From positions 2,331,573 through 2,395,572 of the forward strand of contig NW_020954630.1 in assembly GCF_900497805.2 (NCBI RefSeq): DNA of 64,000 nucleotides. Direction: 5' to 3'. Both the position numbers and the translations under genes were made by a program. The notes under the pieces were generated by a model that was not told the origin of the DNA, did no database searches, and saw nothing but the letters and a program-made list of their open reading frames with translations. The stretch is from Vombatus ursinus. Lineage: Eukaryota > Chordata > Mammalia > Diprotodontia > Vombatidae. This document shows, one piece after another, positions 44,701-54,919 of this stretch (position 1 is its first letter; the number at the start of each line of letters is the position of its first letter).

Positions 44701-45010
44701 CAGTGATCCCTTCCACATTCTGGGGTTAGAGGTGTGGTACCCCCACGAGCTAGAAAATTCACACACAATTTTTTGGCCCACCCTTCATAGCAGAGAAGAA
44801 ATCTGAATTTTTTCTTTTTCTTTTATGGGGTGTTTACAGTACCTTATTGTAAAATTTGGGTTATGTATTTGGTCACAGGCTCTGTGCTATCTGCTGGCCT
44901 TCGAGTGTGCTTCTGCAAAACCACCCAAAAATTCACATTTAATTTTTTATGCCGACCCATGATACATAGAAATTGTGATGGGGAAAGTAGCAGTATGGAA
45001 GGGATAACTG
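44701..45010. mobile_element. pogo/Tigger-like non-autonomous DNA transposon
   Basis: The left end CAGTGATCCCTTCCA (44701-44715) and the reverse complement of the right end CAGTTATCCCTTCCA (44996-45010) match at 14 of 15 bases. Both ends are flanked by TA (44699-44700 and 45011-45012), the target duplication of the Tc1/mariner/pogo superfamily. The 310-bp interior has no transposase motif. The Tigger-type terminus supports a pogo/Tigger assignment (inference). Confidence 0.85.
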
Positions 45011-45189
45011 TAGGTACCTTGCTCAGTACTTCTTGTCCATGTATATTATTGGAAAGGGAAATGAACAAGTGGGTTGTTATCAAGTGAATTCAGGCCACAG
45101 GGGTTAACACTCTGGATATCTTGGTCCAGGAGAAAGTGCTTTTTTTTTTCCCCCCTTTCCTTCAGCAGTAAACTTTTATCAAGAAAATG

Positions 45190-45320
45190 GCTTCAACTTC
45201 AACAAACTCTGTGACCTGGAGCAAATCATTTAAGAGCTTGGTCTCAATTGCAAAATGAAGGGGTTGGACTCATTAACCTCTAAGATACCTTCCAACTCTA
45301 AAATATGATCCTATGAATTT
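45190..45320 (+). repeat. CORE-SINE with CR1-like tail, sense, 5'-truncated
   Basis: Contains ctctgtgacctggagcaaat, tctcaattgcaaaatgaagg, ggttggactcattaacctct, ttccaactctaaaatatgat. Confidence 0.65.
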
Positions 45321-45321
45321 A

Positions 45322-45690
45322 TATGAGCTGATACAGAATGAAATAAGCAAAATCAGGAAAGTAAAACTATAAGCATGGGGAAAAAAAAAAACATGGAAAG
45401 ATAACTAAGAGGAAACTGAATGCCATGTAATTATAATAGCCAAGGTTGGTCCCAGAGAAAAGGGACCCTGCTTTCATTGGAGAGGTGGGGGATTACAGGT
45501 ATAATGTCAAAGCATCATCCCTGTGTTGGCAGGTTTTACTCAACTGTTGTTTAAAAAAAAAAAAAAAAACTTTGGTACAAGTAAAGGCTTTCTGTGCAAG
45601 GGAATAGGAAGGGATATATTTGTAATGAATGTAATGTAAAAACAAAAGCATCAATAAAGCAAACAAGCAAACAAAAAATGTAATGTCTTT
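45322..45690 (+). repeat. L1 LINE 3' end, second subfamily
   Basis: atgagctgatacagaatgaa, ataagcaaaatcaggaaag matches the end of L1 ORF2 (gctgagtgaagtgagcag...agg), followed by a different 3' UTR (cagaggtg-like ggagaggtgggggattacag, gtaatgtaaaaacaaaagca, tcaataaagc). Contains an A17 run at 45552-45568. Confidence 0.6.
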
Positions 45691-46315
45691 ATTTTGACAA
45701 ATCCACATAAACTAAAGGTTTGGTTGTTTGGATGAGAGGAGAAGCTTCCTTCATTTTAAAATGTGCCTATCTGCCTAGGTGCTCACAAAAGATACAGAAG
45801 GAAAGAGAGTGAGAACATACTAAGTGGGTAGCTACTATTGGTATCACTGCCCCTGCTCTCATCAATGTGTACACTTCTTTTGCTACAGTATTCTTTTCTT
45901 GGGGACTAAGGAGACAGAATCAATGTGACCACAAAAATAAATAAATAAATAAAATAGAGCCCACAGGGACTCTGCTTTTAATCAAACATACTGAGCTTTA
46001 CATGTAAATAAGTCTTGCTCCCTTAAGGTAATCCATACAATTATTCCAATAATGGGGCCATCACTCACAACGTTTCTTTTGGTAATAACAGAGCCTATGA
46101 CCTGCTCTTGGTCAATGGTTGTATTCATCCTCAAAGGGTGGGGGTGGTTTCTGGAAATAATCATAGTTCACTCATTTTGAGTGAAATGATATTTAATAAA
46201 TTTCTCTTACAAGGCATTGCAACATTGATTTTGGTTGAAAAATTGAAAATAAAATGACACTATAAAGCAATGCAACTCATGGTCTCGTGCACTTTATCAA
46301 GTGTCTCTGAAGGTA
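45691..46315. other. Unassigned stretch
   Basis: No recognised repeat or gene; a (AAAT)n patch at 45936-45953. Confidence 0.4.
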
Positions 46316-46400
46316 ATCAATCAATTAACAAGCATTTATGAAGTGTTAGCTATGTGGCAATCTCTGTGTTGGGTCCTGGAGAATCAAATACAAAAGATTC
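46316..46400 (-). repeat. L2 LINE tail, antisense
   Basis: aatcaatcaattaacaagca, tttatgaagtgttagctat, gggtcctggagaatcaaat is the reverse of an L2 3' end. Confidence 0.6.
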
Positions 46401-46965
46401 ACAAATTCTGGTATATTTGTTAAAAACCCATTTTCATATTTCACAAAAATCAAACCACCACACCTTTCAAAGTGAAGCTGAATAGGACAATTCAATTCAC
46501 CTTCCTGAAGGGCTCCTCATTCTGGTTAAGACTTCAGACAGAAGTCTTAAGCTCCTGGAGGCAGTGATTATAACCTGACATTAGAGCACTAGCTGGTTCT
46601 AATCATCTAAGCCAACCACCACTGTGCGTCACCTTGAGTCAAGGCCTCATCTGACAAAGGGTAGCAGTCAGATGAGCCCAAACCAGGGTCCTGTGATGCA
46701 AGCTGGGATTCCTTATCTGATCTCCCTATGGTATTATTTCCTTGGCTGCTAACTAATGTCTGGCTTAAAAAGAAAGCTCAAATGTCATTCCCTGGGGTAG
46801 TTGGCAGCAAGGTCTCTGGTAAATTCCATCAGTGGCACGTGACCATAGTGTAAGGATCAGGCCTTCTGCACTGAAAAGACCCAGGTCATCTGCTATGAGG
46901 AGATAGTATTCATGCCAAGCCACTGCATTTGGACAAGCAGCTTTTGCCTCCTAAAGAAGGAAGAC
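46401..46965. other. Unassigned stretch
   Basis: No recognised repeat or gene. Confidence 0.4.
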
Positions 46966-46969
46966 TGGG

Positions 46970-47560
46970 TTCCTTCTCTGGTCAATACAATGACCAATCA
47001 CAATTCCAAAGCACTCACGATGAAACATGCTATCCACCTCCAGATAGAGAACTGATGGACTCAGAATAAAAACTCAAGCATCTTTTTTTTCCTCCCTCCA
47101 AACTCTCTCCCTTCCTCTCTCTCTTTTGAAATGGCTAATGGGGGAATTTGTTTTGCATGACTATGCAAAAAACAACTATGAGTTGTTTTTCGTTCATGTC
47201 TGACTTTTCATGACTGCATTCGGGGTTTGCTTGGCAAGGATACAGGAGTGGTGTGCTATTTTCTTCTCTAGTTCATTTTTACAGAAGAGGAATTGAGGCA
47301 AACAGGGTTAAGTGACTTGCTCAGGGTCACACAGCTAGTAAGTGCCTGAGGCACTTAATTTGAACTCACAAAAAGAAGTCTTCCTGACTCCAGGCCAGAC
47401 ACTCAGTCCACTTCACCACCTAGATGTTCAGGACTATCCACACATATTCATAATAGGCTTTGTTTTCTTGCCTTCACAGTGGGTGGGGGAGGGGGAGAAA
47501 GGAGGAAGAGAATTTGGAACTAAAAATAAAATAAAATTGAATTAAAAAAAAAAAAAAAGC
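46970..47560 (+). mobile_element. L1 LINE 3' UTR, split by a SINE
   Basis: caatacaatgaccaatcaca, attccaaagcactcacgatg, aaacatgctatccacctcc, then after the SINE cttcacagtgggtggggg, agaatttggaactaaaa and an A15 tail. This is the same 3' UTR as at 31480-31882. Confidence 0.8.
47180..47424 (-). mobile_element. MAR1-like CORE-SINE, antisense, inserted in L1
   Basis: ttgtttttcgttcatgtctg, ggcaaggatacaggagtgg, aattgaggcaaacagggtta, agtgacttgctcagggtcac, cttcctgactccaggcc, cacctag. The short repeat gactat flanks it (about 47158 and 47432), suggesting a decayed target duplication. Confidence 0.93.
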
Positions 47561-47734
47561 CTAGGCTCCTTACCTCCTTTCCCTAAGTAATCAAACATAC
47601 TCGGAATAATTACTTTTTTGGTTGACTGACTGTTACTCTGTGTATTTGAAACTAGACGACTGACTTGATTTTGATATGTGTGTCTATCAAGGTAGGGCAG
47701 AGCCTCCTCTGTAATTTAAATTTTTAGTTGACTA

Positions 47735-48085
47735 GGGCTTCTAGAGGTTAAGTCACTTACTGAGTCACACAGCCAGGATGCGTGAGAGGTGGAACTGGAG
47801 GCCAGGTCTTCCTGGCTTTTATAGGAAGGAAGCCTTTCCCAATCCCTCTTAATTCTAACATCTCCCCTCTTGTAACAAGGTCCTTCTTATTGTCTGTACC
47901 CACTTTTGTTACCTTGCTATCCCCTCCCCATTAGACTGTAAGCTCCTTGAGGGTAGAAACTGTCCTTTGCCTCTTTTTGCATCCCCACGTCTTAGCACGG
48001 AGCCTGGCCCATAGTGGACGCTTAATAAATGTCTATTGACTGACTCTGAAGCTAGCTCTCCACTACACCATGCTGCCTCTCCTGT
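47735..48085 (-). repeat. MIR-type SINE, antisense, split by an L2 tail
   Basis: The left part, agaggttaagtcacttactg, agtcacacagccaggatg, aggtcttcctggc, and the right part, gactctgaagctagctctcc, actacaccatgctgcctctc, are the core and head of one reversed MIR-type SINE. The intervening 47823-48042 is L2. Confidence 0.72.
47823..48042 (+). repeat. L2 LINE 3' end inside a MIR
   Basis: Contains ggaagcctttcccaatccct, ccattagactgtaagctcct, tgagggtagaaactg, cgtcttagcacggagcctgg, cgcttaataaatgtctattg. Confidence 0.85.
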
Positions 48086-48234
48086 GGCTTTCTGTTCAAA
48101 TTCACAGTCCTTTCTACTTTCAGCAATTCATTAAGACGCTGTCTTGAGCAATAGCATCTTTCTTTTGATCAGACTTATAATTTCCTTAGAATAAGGAAGA
48201 AACTCTCTCTCCCAATGCAGGTCAGTAGTGACTC

Positions 48235-48370
48235 TGCAATTTACAGTTTTCAATATTACAGTTTCAATAACTTGTCCGAGGTCACAACGGCAATAAAAGT
48301 ATCAGTGTCAGAGGCATCTGGACTCTCAAGCTGACCTGCTCCTCTACTCACTACATCATGCGGCCTCTCA
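48235..48370 (-). repeat. MIR-type SINE, antisense, diverged
   Basis: aataacttgtccgaggtcac, gtatcagtgtcagaggc, cactacatcatgcggcc follows a reversed core and head. Confidence 0.55.
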
Positions 48371-48514
48371 TCTTGCACATAACAGGTGTGGCATTAATTC
48401 ATATGACTGGGACTGACTAGTTCAGGCTAAACCACGCTTCCGGTACTCAGTCCCCTGACACTCAGAGTGAAAATCCGGTGACTCAATCACCCAGACCTTT
48501 CAATTGATCCACCC

Positions 48515-48628
48515 ATCGATCAATCAACAAGAATTTACTGAGGTCCTACTATGTGCCAGGAAATGGGCACTGGGGATCCAAATACAGAAAATGAAACAAT
48601 CCCTACCTGGAAAGAACTTTCAATTCTA
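48515..48628 (-). repeat. L2 LINE tail, antisense
   Basis: tcgatcaatcaacaagaatt, tgaggtcctactatgtgcc, aggaaatgggcactgggg, aacaatccctacctggaaag is the reverse complement of an L2 3' end. Confidence 0.75.
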
Positions 48629-48899
48629 GGACTTTTGCTCAAAGAAATAGCCATAAATTAGCTTCTTTTCCCTCAAGCTTCTCTTAACAGATGCATCCTC
48701 CTACTGATCCATTGCTCCTTCTTGTTCTTTCTTCAGTCAGCAGCATTCCCTTATCTTAGATGCCTGCCTCCAAATCATTTTTATCCATCACCTTCCCCCT
48801 CTTAATTTACACTTGCAAATACCTTCAGTTACACACAGCATACATAAGATGCTTACAGCAAAAAAGGGGAGTACACACTCTCTCTCTCTCCCTGAATAT

Positions 48900-49042
48900 A
48901 CATTCTCTGTGTGTGTGTGTATATTTATATATACACACACATATATGTATATGTATATATACACATACATAAATGTATATATATATGCTCTCTACACACA
49001 CACATATATACATATATGTATGTATATACATCTATCTATCTA
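48900..49042. repeat. (TG)n/(TATG)n/(CATA)n microsatellite
   Basis: Compound dinucleotide and tetranucleotide repeat ending in (TCTA)3. It creates several spurious open frames on both strands. Confidence 0.95.
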
Positions 49043-49124
49043 CGACTAGAGGGTATAAGAGGGCCTAACATACCTGTTAAAAAGGGACAAACCTGAAAAG
49101 TTTACCTTTTCCATGTTTTATACA

Positions 49125-49245
49125 TATAAATACTTTAATAGACTATATGCTCCCTGAGGACAAGGACTATTGTTTTGTTATTGTATTCCCAATGCCCAGC
49201 ACAGGGCCTTGCATATAGAAGACACTTGATAAGTGCTTGTGTTTG
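49125..49245 (+). repeat. L2 LINE tail
   Basis: Contains tagactatatgctccctgag, gacaaggactattg, caatgcccagcacagggcc, cttgataagtgcttgtg. Confidence 0.72.
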
Positions 49246-49477
49246 TTCTAGGATCCCAGTTGATACTTCTCATGTTATCCCATTTCAAAATTCTTTGACT
49301 CTTTTCATCTGCTGGGTAAAGATAACTAGGCAATACCATGCCCCATGGGCAAATCCATTGTCTCTGCCAAACCCAGTTAGTTTCCTGAGCCTTTCATACG
49401 CAAATGGACACTCCTGTTCTATATTCTATAATTTAATCAAGAAGATAGGTGAACTCAATTGATTTGGGGGGGGGAGA

Positions 49478-49640
49478 TGTCTCTCCTGATTAACCCTCTT
49501 TTCCTCACTTATGTGTGTATAAGTCCCTCCTTAAGGGTAAGATATTATTTTGTTGTCTCTGTATCTCCACTATAGTGCCTAGCAGGTGGTAGGCACTACA
49601 AACTGAATGAATGGATGTTTGTTTGTTGATTGAAACCAGG
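49478..49640 (+). repeat. L2 LINE tail
   Basis: Contains gtataagtccctccttaagg, gtaagatattattttg, tagtgcctagcaggtggtag, tgaatgaatggatg. Confidence 0.65.
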
Positions 49641-50484
49641 TCAGAAATCCCATCTATGCCTGTTTTGGACAAGGAAGCCAAGGGAAGAAGGCAAAGGCCC
49701 AGGCAAGATGAGTTAGGATTAAAAAGGAGAGGGGTCAATGATTTCTGCAGTTTATTTAAAGCTCTCTGTACTAAATCAAGAGCTGTGGAACCAGGGCCTC
49801 TGATCTCTTGTCCAATTTCCCTTGACCCTGTTGTCCTAACCACCTCCCTTGAATATACTATCCTGATGAGGGAGTCTTATAAAAGTGACATTCTGGAAAA
49901 AAACAAAAAAACAAAAAAACAAAGGCCTGAATTAACCTCATTTGCCATTACTAAATCTGAAGGTTTTGCATATTTATTTAAGAAAAAAAAATTTAAAGGG
50001 TGCCATTTACTTCAGTCAATAGAAGTGTCCTTGAAAAATAAAATGTTCCCTTCTCTCAACAGTACTGGAGAAAAAAACCCACAGATATTTCTTACTACAC
50101 TATCTGCCTTTGTTTGCAAGGCAGAAAGGTTATTTATTTCCAACCTTCGCTCAATGATGCCAATATGAGAATCTGCTAGTAATTCTCAGATTTTTTTTCT
50201 GTCTTTGGTTTCTCCAAGGACTATTGCAGCTCTATGCTATGCTCTCCAGAACTCCAGGAGCATCAGAATCAGGGACCCTAGAGGGTGGAACAGAAGGGCG
50301 GGGAGCCCAGGAAGTGTTTTCCCAGGAAGGAAGCCGACCACACCTACTAGGGAACCAATGAGAGTTCTGTTAAAGCATGAGGTTCTACCGTTGGACCTTA
50401 GAAAAGATGCCTCGATTCTCAGAATGATAAAATGCTGGGATAAGTTATTTCAGAGAAACTGCAGTCTCCCTCCCCAAAGACTTA
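49641..50484. other. Unassigned stretch
   Basis: No recognised element apart from an (A7C)n patch at 49897-49924. A 185-codon plus-strand frame spans it but starts inside an L2 tail and runs through simple repeat. Confidence 0.5.
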
Positions 50485-50665
50485 CAAGGACTTTTGAGAC
50501 CACCGAATCCAACCCCTTCATTTTACAAATGAGGAAACAAGATAAAGTGATTTGCCTACAGTCACACAGCCAATAATTGTGTCTGAAGAAGGATTTGAAC
50601 CCAGAACTTTGTGGCTCCATGATGGCCAGGGCCCTATCTACTACATCAAGCTTCTCACCAAGAGA
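50485..50665 (-). repeat. MIR-type CORE-SINE with CR1-like tail, antisense
   Basis: Contains gagaccaccgaatccaaccc, cattttacaaatgaggaaac, gtgatttgcctacagtcaca, ggatttgaacccagaacttt. Confidence 0.72.
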
Positions 50666-50789
50666 AGGGATAACTACAATAGATTGATATGGTGGTGGAG
50701 GAGGTACCTGCAATTTAACCTAACCCAAGGAAGAGTCCTCTGCTCCCAAACACTTTTCCCAACTAACCTGTTCCTGAAGCTTACATTTC

Positions 50790-50954
50790 CTTTTCTTTTT
50801 TTTTTTCTTTTTGTTAGGCAATCGGGGTTAAGTGACTTGCCCAGGGTCACACAACTAGTAAGTGTTGTGTGCTGTGTGTCTGAGACTGGATTTGAACTCA
50901 GGCCCTCCTGACTCAAGGCCGGACCTCTATCCACTGTGCCACCTAGCTGCCCCA
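50790..50954 (-). mobile_element. Short poly(A)-type SINE (WSINE-like), antisense, full length
   Basis: Poly(T), then aatcggggttaagtgacttg, cccagggtcacacaactagt, ggatttgaactcaggcc, ccactgtgccacctagctgc, ccc. It is flanked by a perfect 13-bp target duplication, aagcttacatttc, at 50777-50789 and 50955-50967. Confidence 0.97.
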
Positions 50955-50971
50955 AAGCTTACATTTCTTAA

Positions 50972-51165
50972 AGGAGTCAACTTGGTACAATGGAAGAAGA
51001 GGAAGTGTGTCTGAAGTCAGATGAGTTGATTCTCCTCCTCCGCACTTACTACTTGTGTGACCTTGGGGAGATCATTGACCCTCCCTGGACCTCAGTTTCC
51101 TCATCTATAAAATGAAAGGCTTGGACTAGATAATGCCTTAGGTCCTTTCCTTCTCTAGATCTCCC
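50972..51165 (+). repeat. MIR-type CORE-SINE with CR1-like tail, sense
   Basis: Contains caacttggtacaatggaaga, tgtgtgaccttggggag, cctcagtttcctcatctata, ggcttggactagataatgcc, ttaggtcctttcc. Confidence 0.68.
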
Positions 51166-51319
51166 AGCTACTATTAGAGACTCATTTTGGGAGGGTTAAG
51201 CACTTTTTAAATTCAAATCAGCAACTATCTGAGTACTTAAAATACTCAATAAAAATTAAGGAATTAAGCTCTGGTTGGCCATTAACCCTCTTAGTGTGAG
51301 TAAGTTTATTGGTTCTCTT

Positions 51320-51520
51320 GCTGATGTGGAAATAGGGCTGAGTTTGAAGTCAGAGGACTTGGGCTCCATGACTGGTCCTATGGTTACTATGGTGTTACCC
51401 TGACTACATCATTTTCCCTGTTGTGGCTTGACTTTCCTCATCCATAAAATAAGGGGGTTGGATGAGATGACTGCTAAGGTCCCTTCCAGCTCAAAATCTT
51501 TGATTTTGTGATCTTTAGGT
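51320..51520 (+). repeat. MIR-type CORE-SINE with CR1-like tail, sense
   Basis: Contains ctgagtttgaagtcagagga, ctttcctcatccataaaata, gggggttggatgagatgact, aaggtcccttccagctc. Confidence 0.68.
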
Positions 51521-51524
51521 ATAA

Positions 51525-52160
51525 GGGCAAGCTTTGATAAGAGAAAGGACTGTGACCCAAGAAAGTCAGGTTGAGTTGGGGAGGCCTTAGGGAACATGAA
51601 GGCACTCAGTACAGCTAAATGGAAAGGGAGAAACTGCACTGATTAGAGAAGGTGGTACTTAAAAGAGGAGGGGGAAAAAGGGGTCCCTGAAGCCTCCTTC
51701 ACAATTTTGCTTTGCTTCAGAAGACAGTGTTTAAATATTTAAATATTCCCTTGATTCAGGCCTAGGCTAATTCCATGTGACTTCTCAAGACTCTCTTTGA
51801 GCTCTAGGAATCCCAAGACTCATTCATTCAGTTTAGAACATCAAGAATATTTTTATAATCACTAGGCCACACGATGATTTTGTCCACTCACTTGATTTTG
51901 ACCCTACCCCTATTTCCTCCTCTTGCTGACTCTTAGCACAACTGCAGTCTTCCTTGGCCTCCTCTGTCCCCATCTTAATCTAGGGCAACGGCCATCTTGT
52001 AGATCGGGCTCTTTCAAAAGACCTTTAGCTGTATCTGGCAGATCGCTATTTTGCTGGTCTTCTTAGCTGGGATGGGGAGCAGTTGGTAGGGGCATCTCGC
52101 TTCTACACAGACTTCACTGCCTTATGATTTCAAGGCTCTGAGAAAATGAAAAATAACTTC
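51525..52160. other. Unassigned stretch
   Basis: No recognised repeat or gene. Confidence 0.4.
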
Positions 52161-52164
52161 TTAG

Positions 52165-52238
52165 AAATGTTTAGGTTAGGCACTTGTCTATAACAGATTA
52201 CAAATGTTTAGATTAGGCACTTGTCTATAATAGATATA
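52165..52238. repeat. 37-bp tandem duplication
   Basis: Two adjacent 37-bp copies (52165-52201 and 52202-52238), each beginning aaatgtttag and containing ttaggcacttgtctataa, with about four differences. This is a local duplication, not a known element. Confidence 0.93.
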
Positions 52239-52362
52239 CATCACTCTGGACCCCTTTAACCATCCTGGCTCCTTAGAAACAGATGTCTATAAAAATCAAT
52301 CCAAAAACTATACTAGAACAGAGATACTTTGTGAAAGTCTCTCAGGCAACTGCCCTAAAGAG

Positions 52363-52740
52363 CAGTTCTCAAAGTGTGGTCTAGGGACCCTAGGGGGTCC
52401 CCAGAACCATTTGGGGGAAATCCATGAGGTCAAAACTACTTTCACAATGATGCTTTAATTTTTTTTTTTGATGAGGCAATTGGGGTCAAGTGACTTGCCC
52501 AGGGTCACGCAGCTAGTAAGTGTCAAGCATTTGGTCTGAGGCCACATTTGAACTCAGGTCCTCCTGACTTCACGGCCAGTGCTCTATCCACTGTGCCGCT
52601 TAGCTGCCCCTTTAATTTCTACCATAGTAAATAATAATAGATATAACCTACATAAAGAAAAGCCCTTTGGGGAGGTGAGGAATCTTCAATAATTTTTAAG
52701 TGTTAAAGGGGTCTTGAAACAGAAAAGTTTATAAACCGCT
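52363..52740 (+). repeat. hAT-type DNA transposon remnant, split by a SINE
   Basis: Starts cagttctcaaagtgtggtct, with ggggtccccagaacc and ccatgaggtcaaaactactt, and ends caataatttttaagtgttaa, aggggtcttgaaacagaaaa, gtttataaaccgct. These are the typical two ends of a mammalian hAT (Charlie-like) non-autonomous family (CAGTGGTTCTCAAAGTG... with its inverse). A SINE interrupts it at 52462-52609. Confidence 0.72.
52462..52609 (-). mobile_element. Short poly(A)-type SINE (WSINE-like), antisense
   Basis: Poly(T), then caattggggtcaagtgactt, gcccagggtcacgcagctag, catttgaactcaggtcctcc, ccactgtgccgcttagctgc, ccc. It is flanked by a perfect 9-bp duplication, ctttaattt, at 52453-52461 and 52610-52618. Confidence 0.96.
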
Positions 52741-52744
52741 AATC

Positions 52745-53385
52745 TAACTGATTGTAGATCTAGGGCAAAGGAGATAATGCTTATTTTCAAGTTTAAGGTA
52801 TACATCTTTTATCTCCTTCCTCCCTGAAATCTAAGAAGGGAGGAATGGGAAAGGACGGAATAACATTCGGCTATGAACACAAGCGGTCCCCCACTTCTCC
52901 CAATTCTCCCTCTACAGCTTTATGGCCAGAGTGCATACAAATTGGTTCAAAAGTCACAGTTCCCAGATTGAGAATTCCCTTTCCGTTCATTTGACAACCA
53001 AAGTCAACAAAGTGTTCATGATTCTCATGTCTTAAATGCCTTTATACTGGTCTCTAACACCAAGAAGACAAAACCTTTAGTAAAACCTTGGCTGACCAAT
53101 GCTTAGGATGTATAAAATGGGTTTTGTTACTAACTACATATCAGTTAAGATGATTAGAAGTTTCTGAAGAAAGGGGGGAGGGTTGGAGAACTATTTTTTA
53201 TGAGAAGCCCTAGTCACAATTCATATACCATGCCAATCATCTTGTCATCCACCATGCCTGTTGCTGCAATCTCTGAATCATTGACTTGCTATTCCAACCC
53301 TTCCTATCCCATCCCATCCCAACTCATCCCTAGGGGACTTAATTCTTTTAGTTCTGGGAACTCTTGACCAGTGCTCATGCTGTCC
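52745..53385. other. Unassigned stretch
   Basis: No confident element. A (ATCCC)n patch at 53306-53322. Confidence 0.4.
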
Positions 53386-53389
53386 TGAC

Positions 53390-53985
53390 CGGTGAATGCC
53401 CTAGCCATGCGTCACCATCCACCCTGGACATCTTCTTGCCGTCTACCCTTCTACCATGTGTATTCTCCTCCTTGGCTGCTAGGTGGTGCAATGGATAGAA
53501 TGCCAGCCCTGGAGTCAAGAAGACCTAGTTCAAATGTAGCCTCAGACACTTACTAAGTGTGTGAGCTGTGTGACCCTGGGCAAGTCACTCAACCCTCTTT
53601 GCTTCAGTTTCTTCATTGGTAAAACAAGCTGGAGAAGGAAATGGCAAACTGCTCTAGTATCTTTGCCAAGAAAACCCCAAATGGGGTCACCAAGAATCAC
53701 ACACGATTAAAAAATGGCTGAACAACAGAAGCATTCTCCTCCTCCCCCTGAACCTTCCATCTCTGAAACTGGAATCAAATTATTACTGTCAACCAACCCC
53801 ACTACAGCTCCATTCACCATTCCTGTGCATTTCAAAACCAAAACACCCCTACCTGGTCACCATTCTCCCAGGTGTTGTCAATCTCCCCCATCAGAATATT
53901 AGCTTCCTGAGGACAGGGATATTTCTGTTTTGTATCTGTATCCCTAGTGCTTAGCACACAGCAATCACTATATAATTTTTCATTC
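53390..53985 (+). repeat. L2 LINE 3' region and tail, split by a SINE
   Basis: The upstream part (ccatccaccctggacatctt) is tentative. The downstream part is clear: cccatcagaatattagcttc, ctgaggacagggatatttct, gtatccctagtgcttagcac. A SINE with a clear duplication lies between. Confidence 0.62.
53473..53732 (+). mobile_element. MAR1-like CORE-SINE, sense, full length
   Basis: tggctgctaggtggtgcaat, tgtgtgagctgtgtgaccct (a small local duplication of tgtgtga), ggagaaggaaatggcaaact, gccaagaaaaccccaaatgg. It is flanked by a perfect 11-bp target duplication, attctcctcct, at 53462-53472 and 53733-53743. Confidence 0.97.
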
Positions 53986-54764
53986 ATTCAAATTCAAAAT
54001 GGGTTAAGGGGGAGACATTTTCTAACATTTTTGTCTTGGGATATCTCTATTGTCTAAAGATGCCATAGGTTCAAGGCAGCCCCAGTTTTAAACTGAAAGC
54101 TATTTCCTTCTATAGGTTCCAGAGGAAAAAACCCTTCTGCACAGTACCCATCAGTGGGCACCCACCCACCCAGCAGACTGCTCTTTCTGAATGCTAGTCC
54201 ATATAACACAGCAAGAGCTGGCTGAACTTTTCCGGAAACTTAGATGCCACACGTAGTTCTCCCTTTTTTTGTTGGCATGCAAGATGAGTCAGAAACTTTT
54301 TTTTCAAAGCCCTGTTAGGTCTCAGCCAGAAAATAGCAGCTACCACAACCCCAGAGCTTGAATGAACTCTGCCCCACAAGACCTAGATTGCTTGTAGAGG
54401 CTGAGAAGAGAGTCAATGGACACCCAGCTGTTAGTGCTGGGAATGCAGTTTCTACTTGAGACCTCTGCTTTCTAAATGACAAACTGGAAACCAACCAGGA
54501 TTAGATGAAACAGAGAGAATCTTTATATAGTCAATCAGAGGACAGAGCCATGAGGTGACCATAGTTTTGGTGGCACTGAGGAGGGGACCATGAACACTGA
54601 GGTGAGCACCAGACTCTGGAGGAAGAAATGTGACTCAGCTGAATTTCACTGTTGGAGAGGAAGCTTGTCAGAGCTGAGCATTTCTTACCTACAAGTCATG
54701 CCGATCCCTACCTCCTTACCTTCACTCACATTTTGTCATCTGGAAACTTCTCCCTTTACTGGAT
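53986..54764. other. Unassigned stretch
   Basis: No recognised repeat or gene. The part around 54141-54420 has no repeat character and may be unique conserved sequence (unproven). Confidence 0.4.
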
Positions 54765-54918
54765 CTGGCTTCAAATTCAGGATTCCTCCAGGCATGTGAT
54801 TTTGGGCAAATCACTTCTGAAATCTAGAACTCAATTGTTTTATGTGTAAAACACGAAACTTGGACTCAGTGATATCTAAGGTCCCTTAGAGCTCCGGCCA
54901 TCCATGATGCTAGAATCC
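54765..54918 (+). repeat. CORE-SINE with CR1-like tail, sense
   Basis: Contains ctggcttcaaattcaggatt, gtgattttgggcaaatcac, aacttggactcagtgatatc, taaggtcccttagagctcc. Confidence 0.6.
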
Positions 54919-54919
54919 A

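Noticed and set aside
48900-49042. Spaced-repeat (CRISPR-like) pattern
   Set aside because: It is a compound microsatellite without uniform spacers, and the window is vertebrate.
49611-50168. 185-codon open frame on the plus strand
   Set aside because: It begins in an L2 tail, runs through an A-rich simple repeat (lysine/asparagine stretch), has no domain or splice context, and is best explained as chance.
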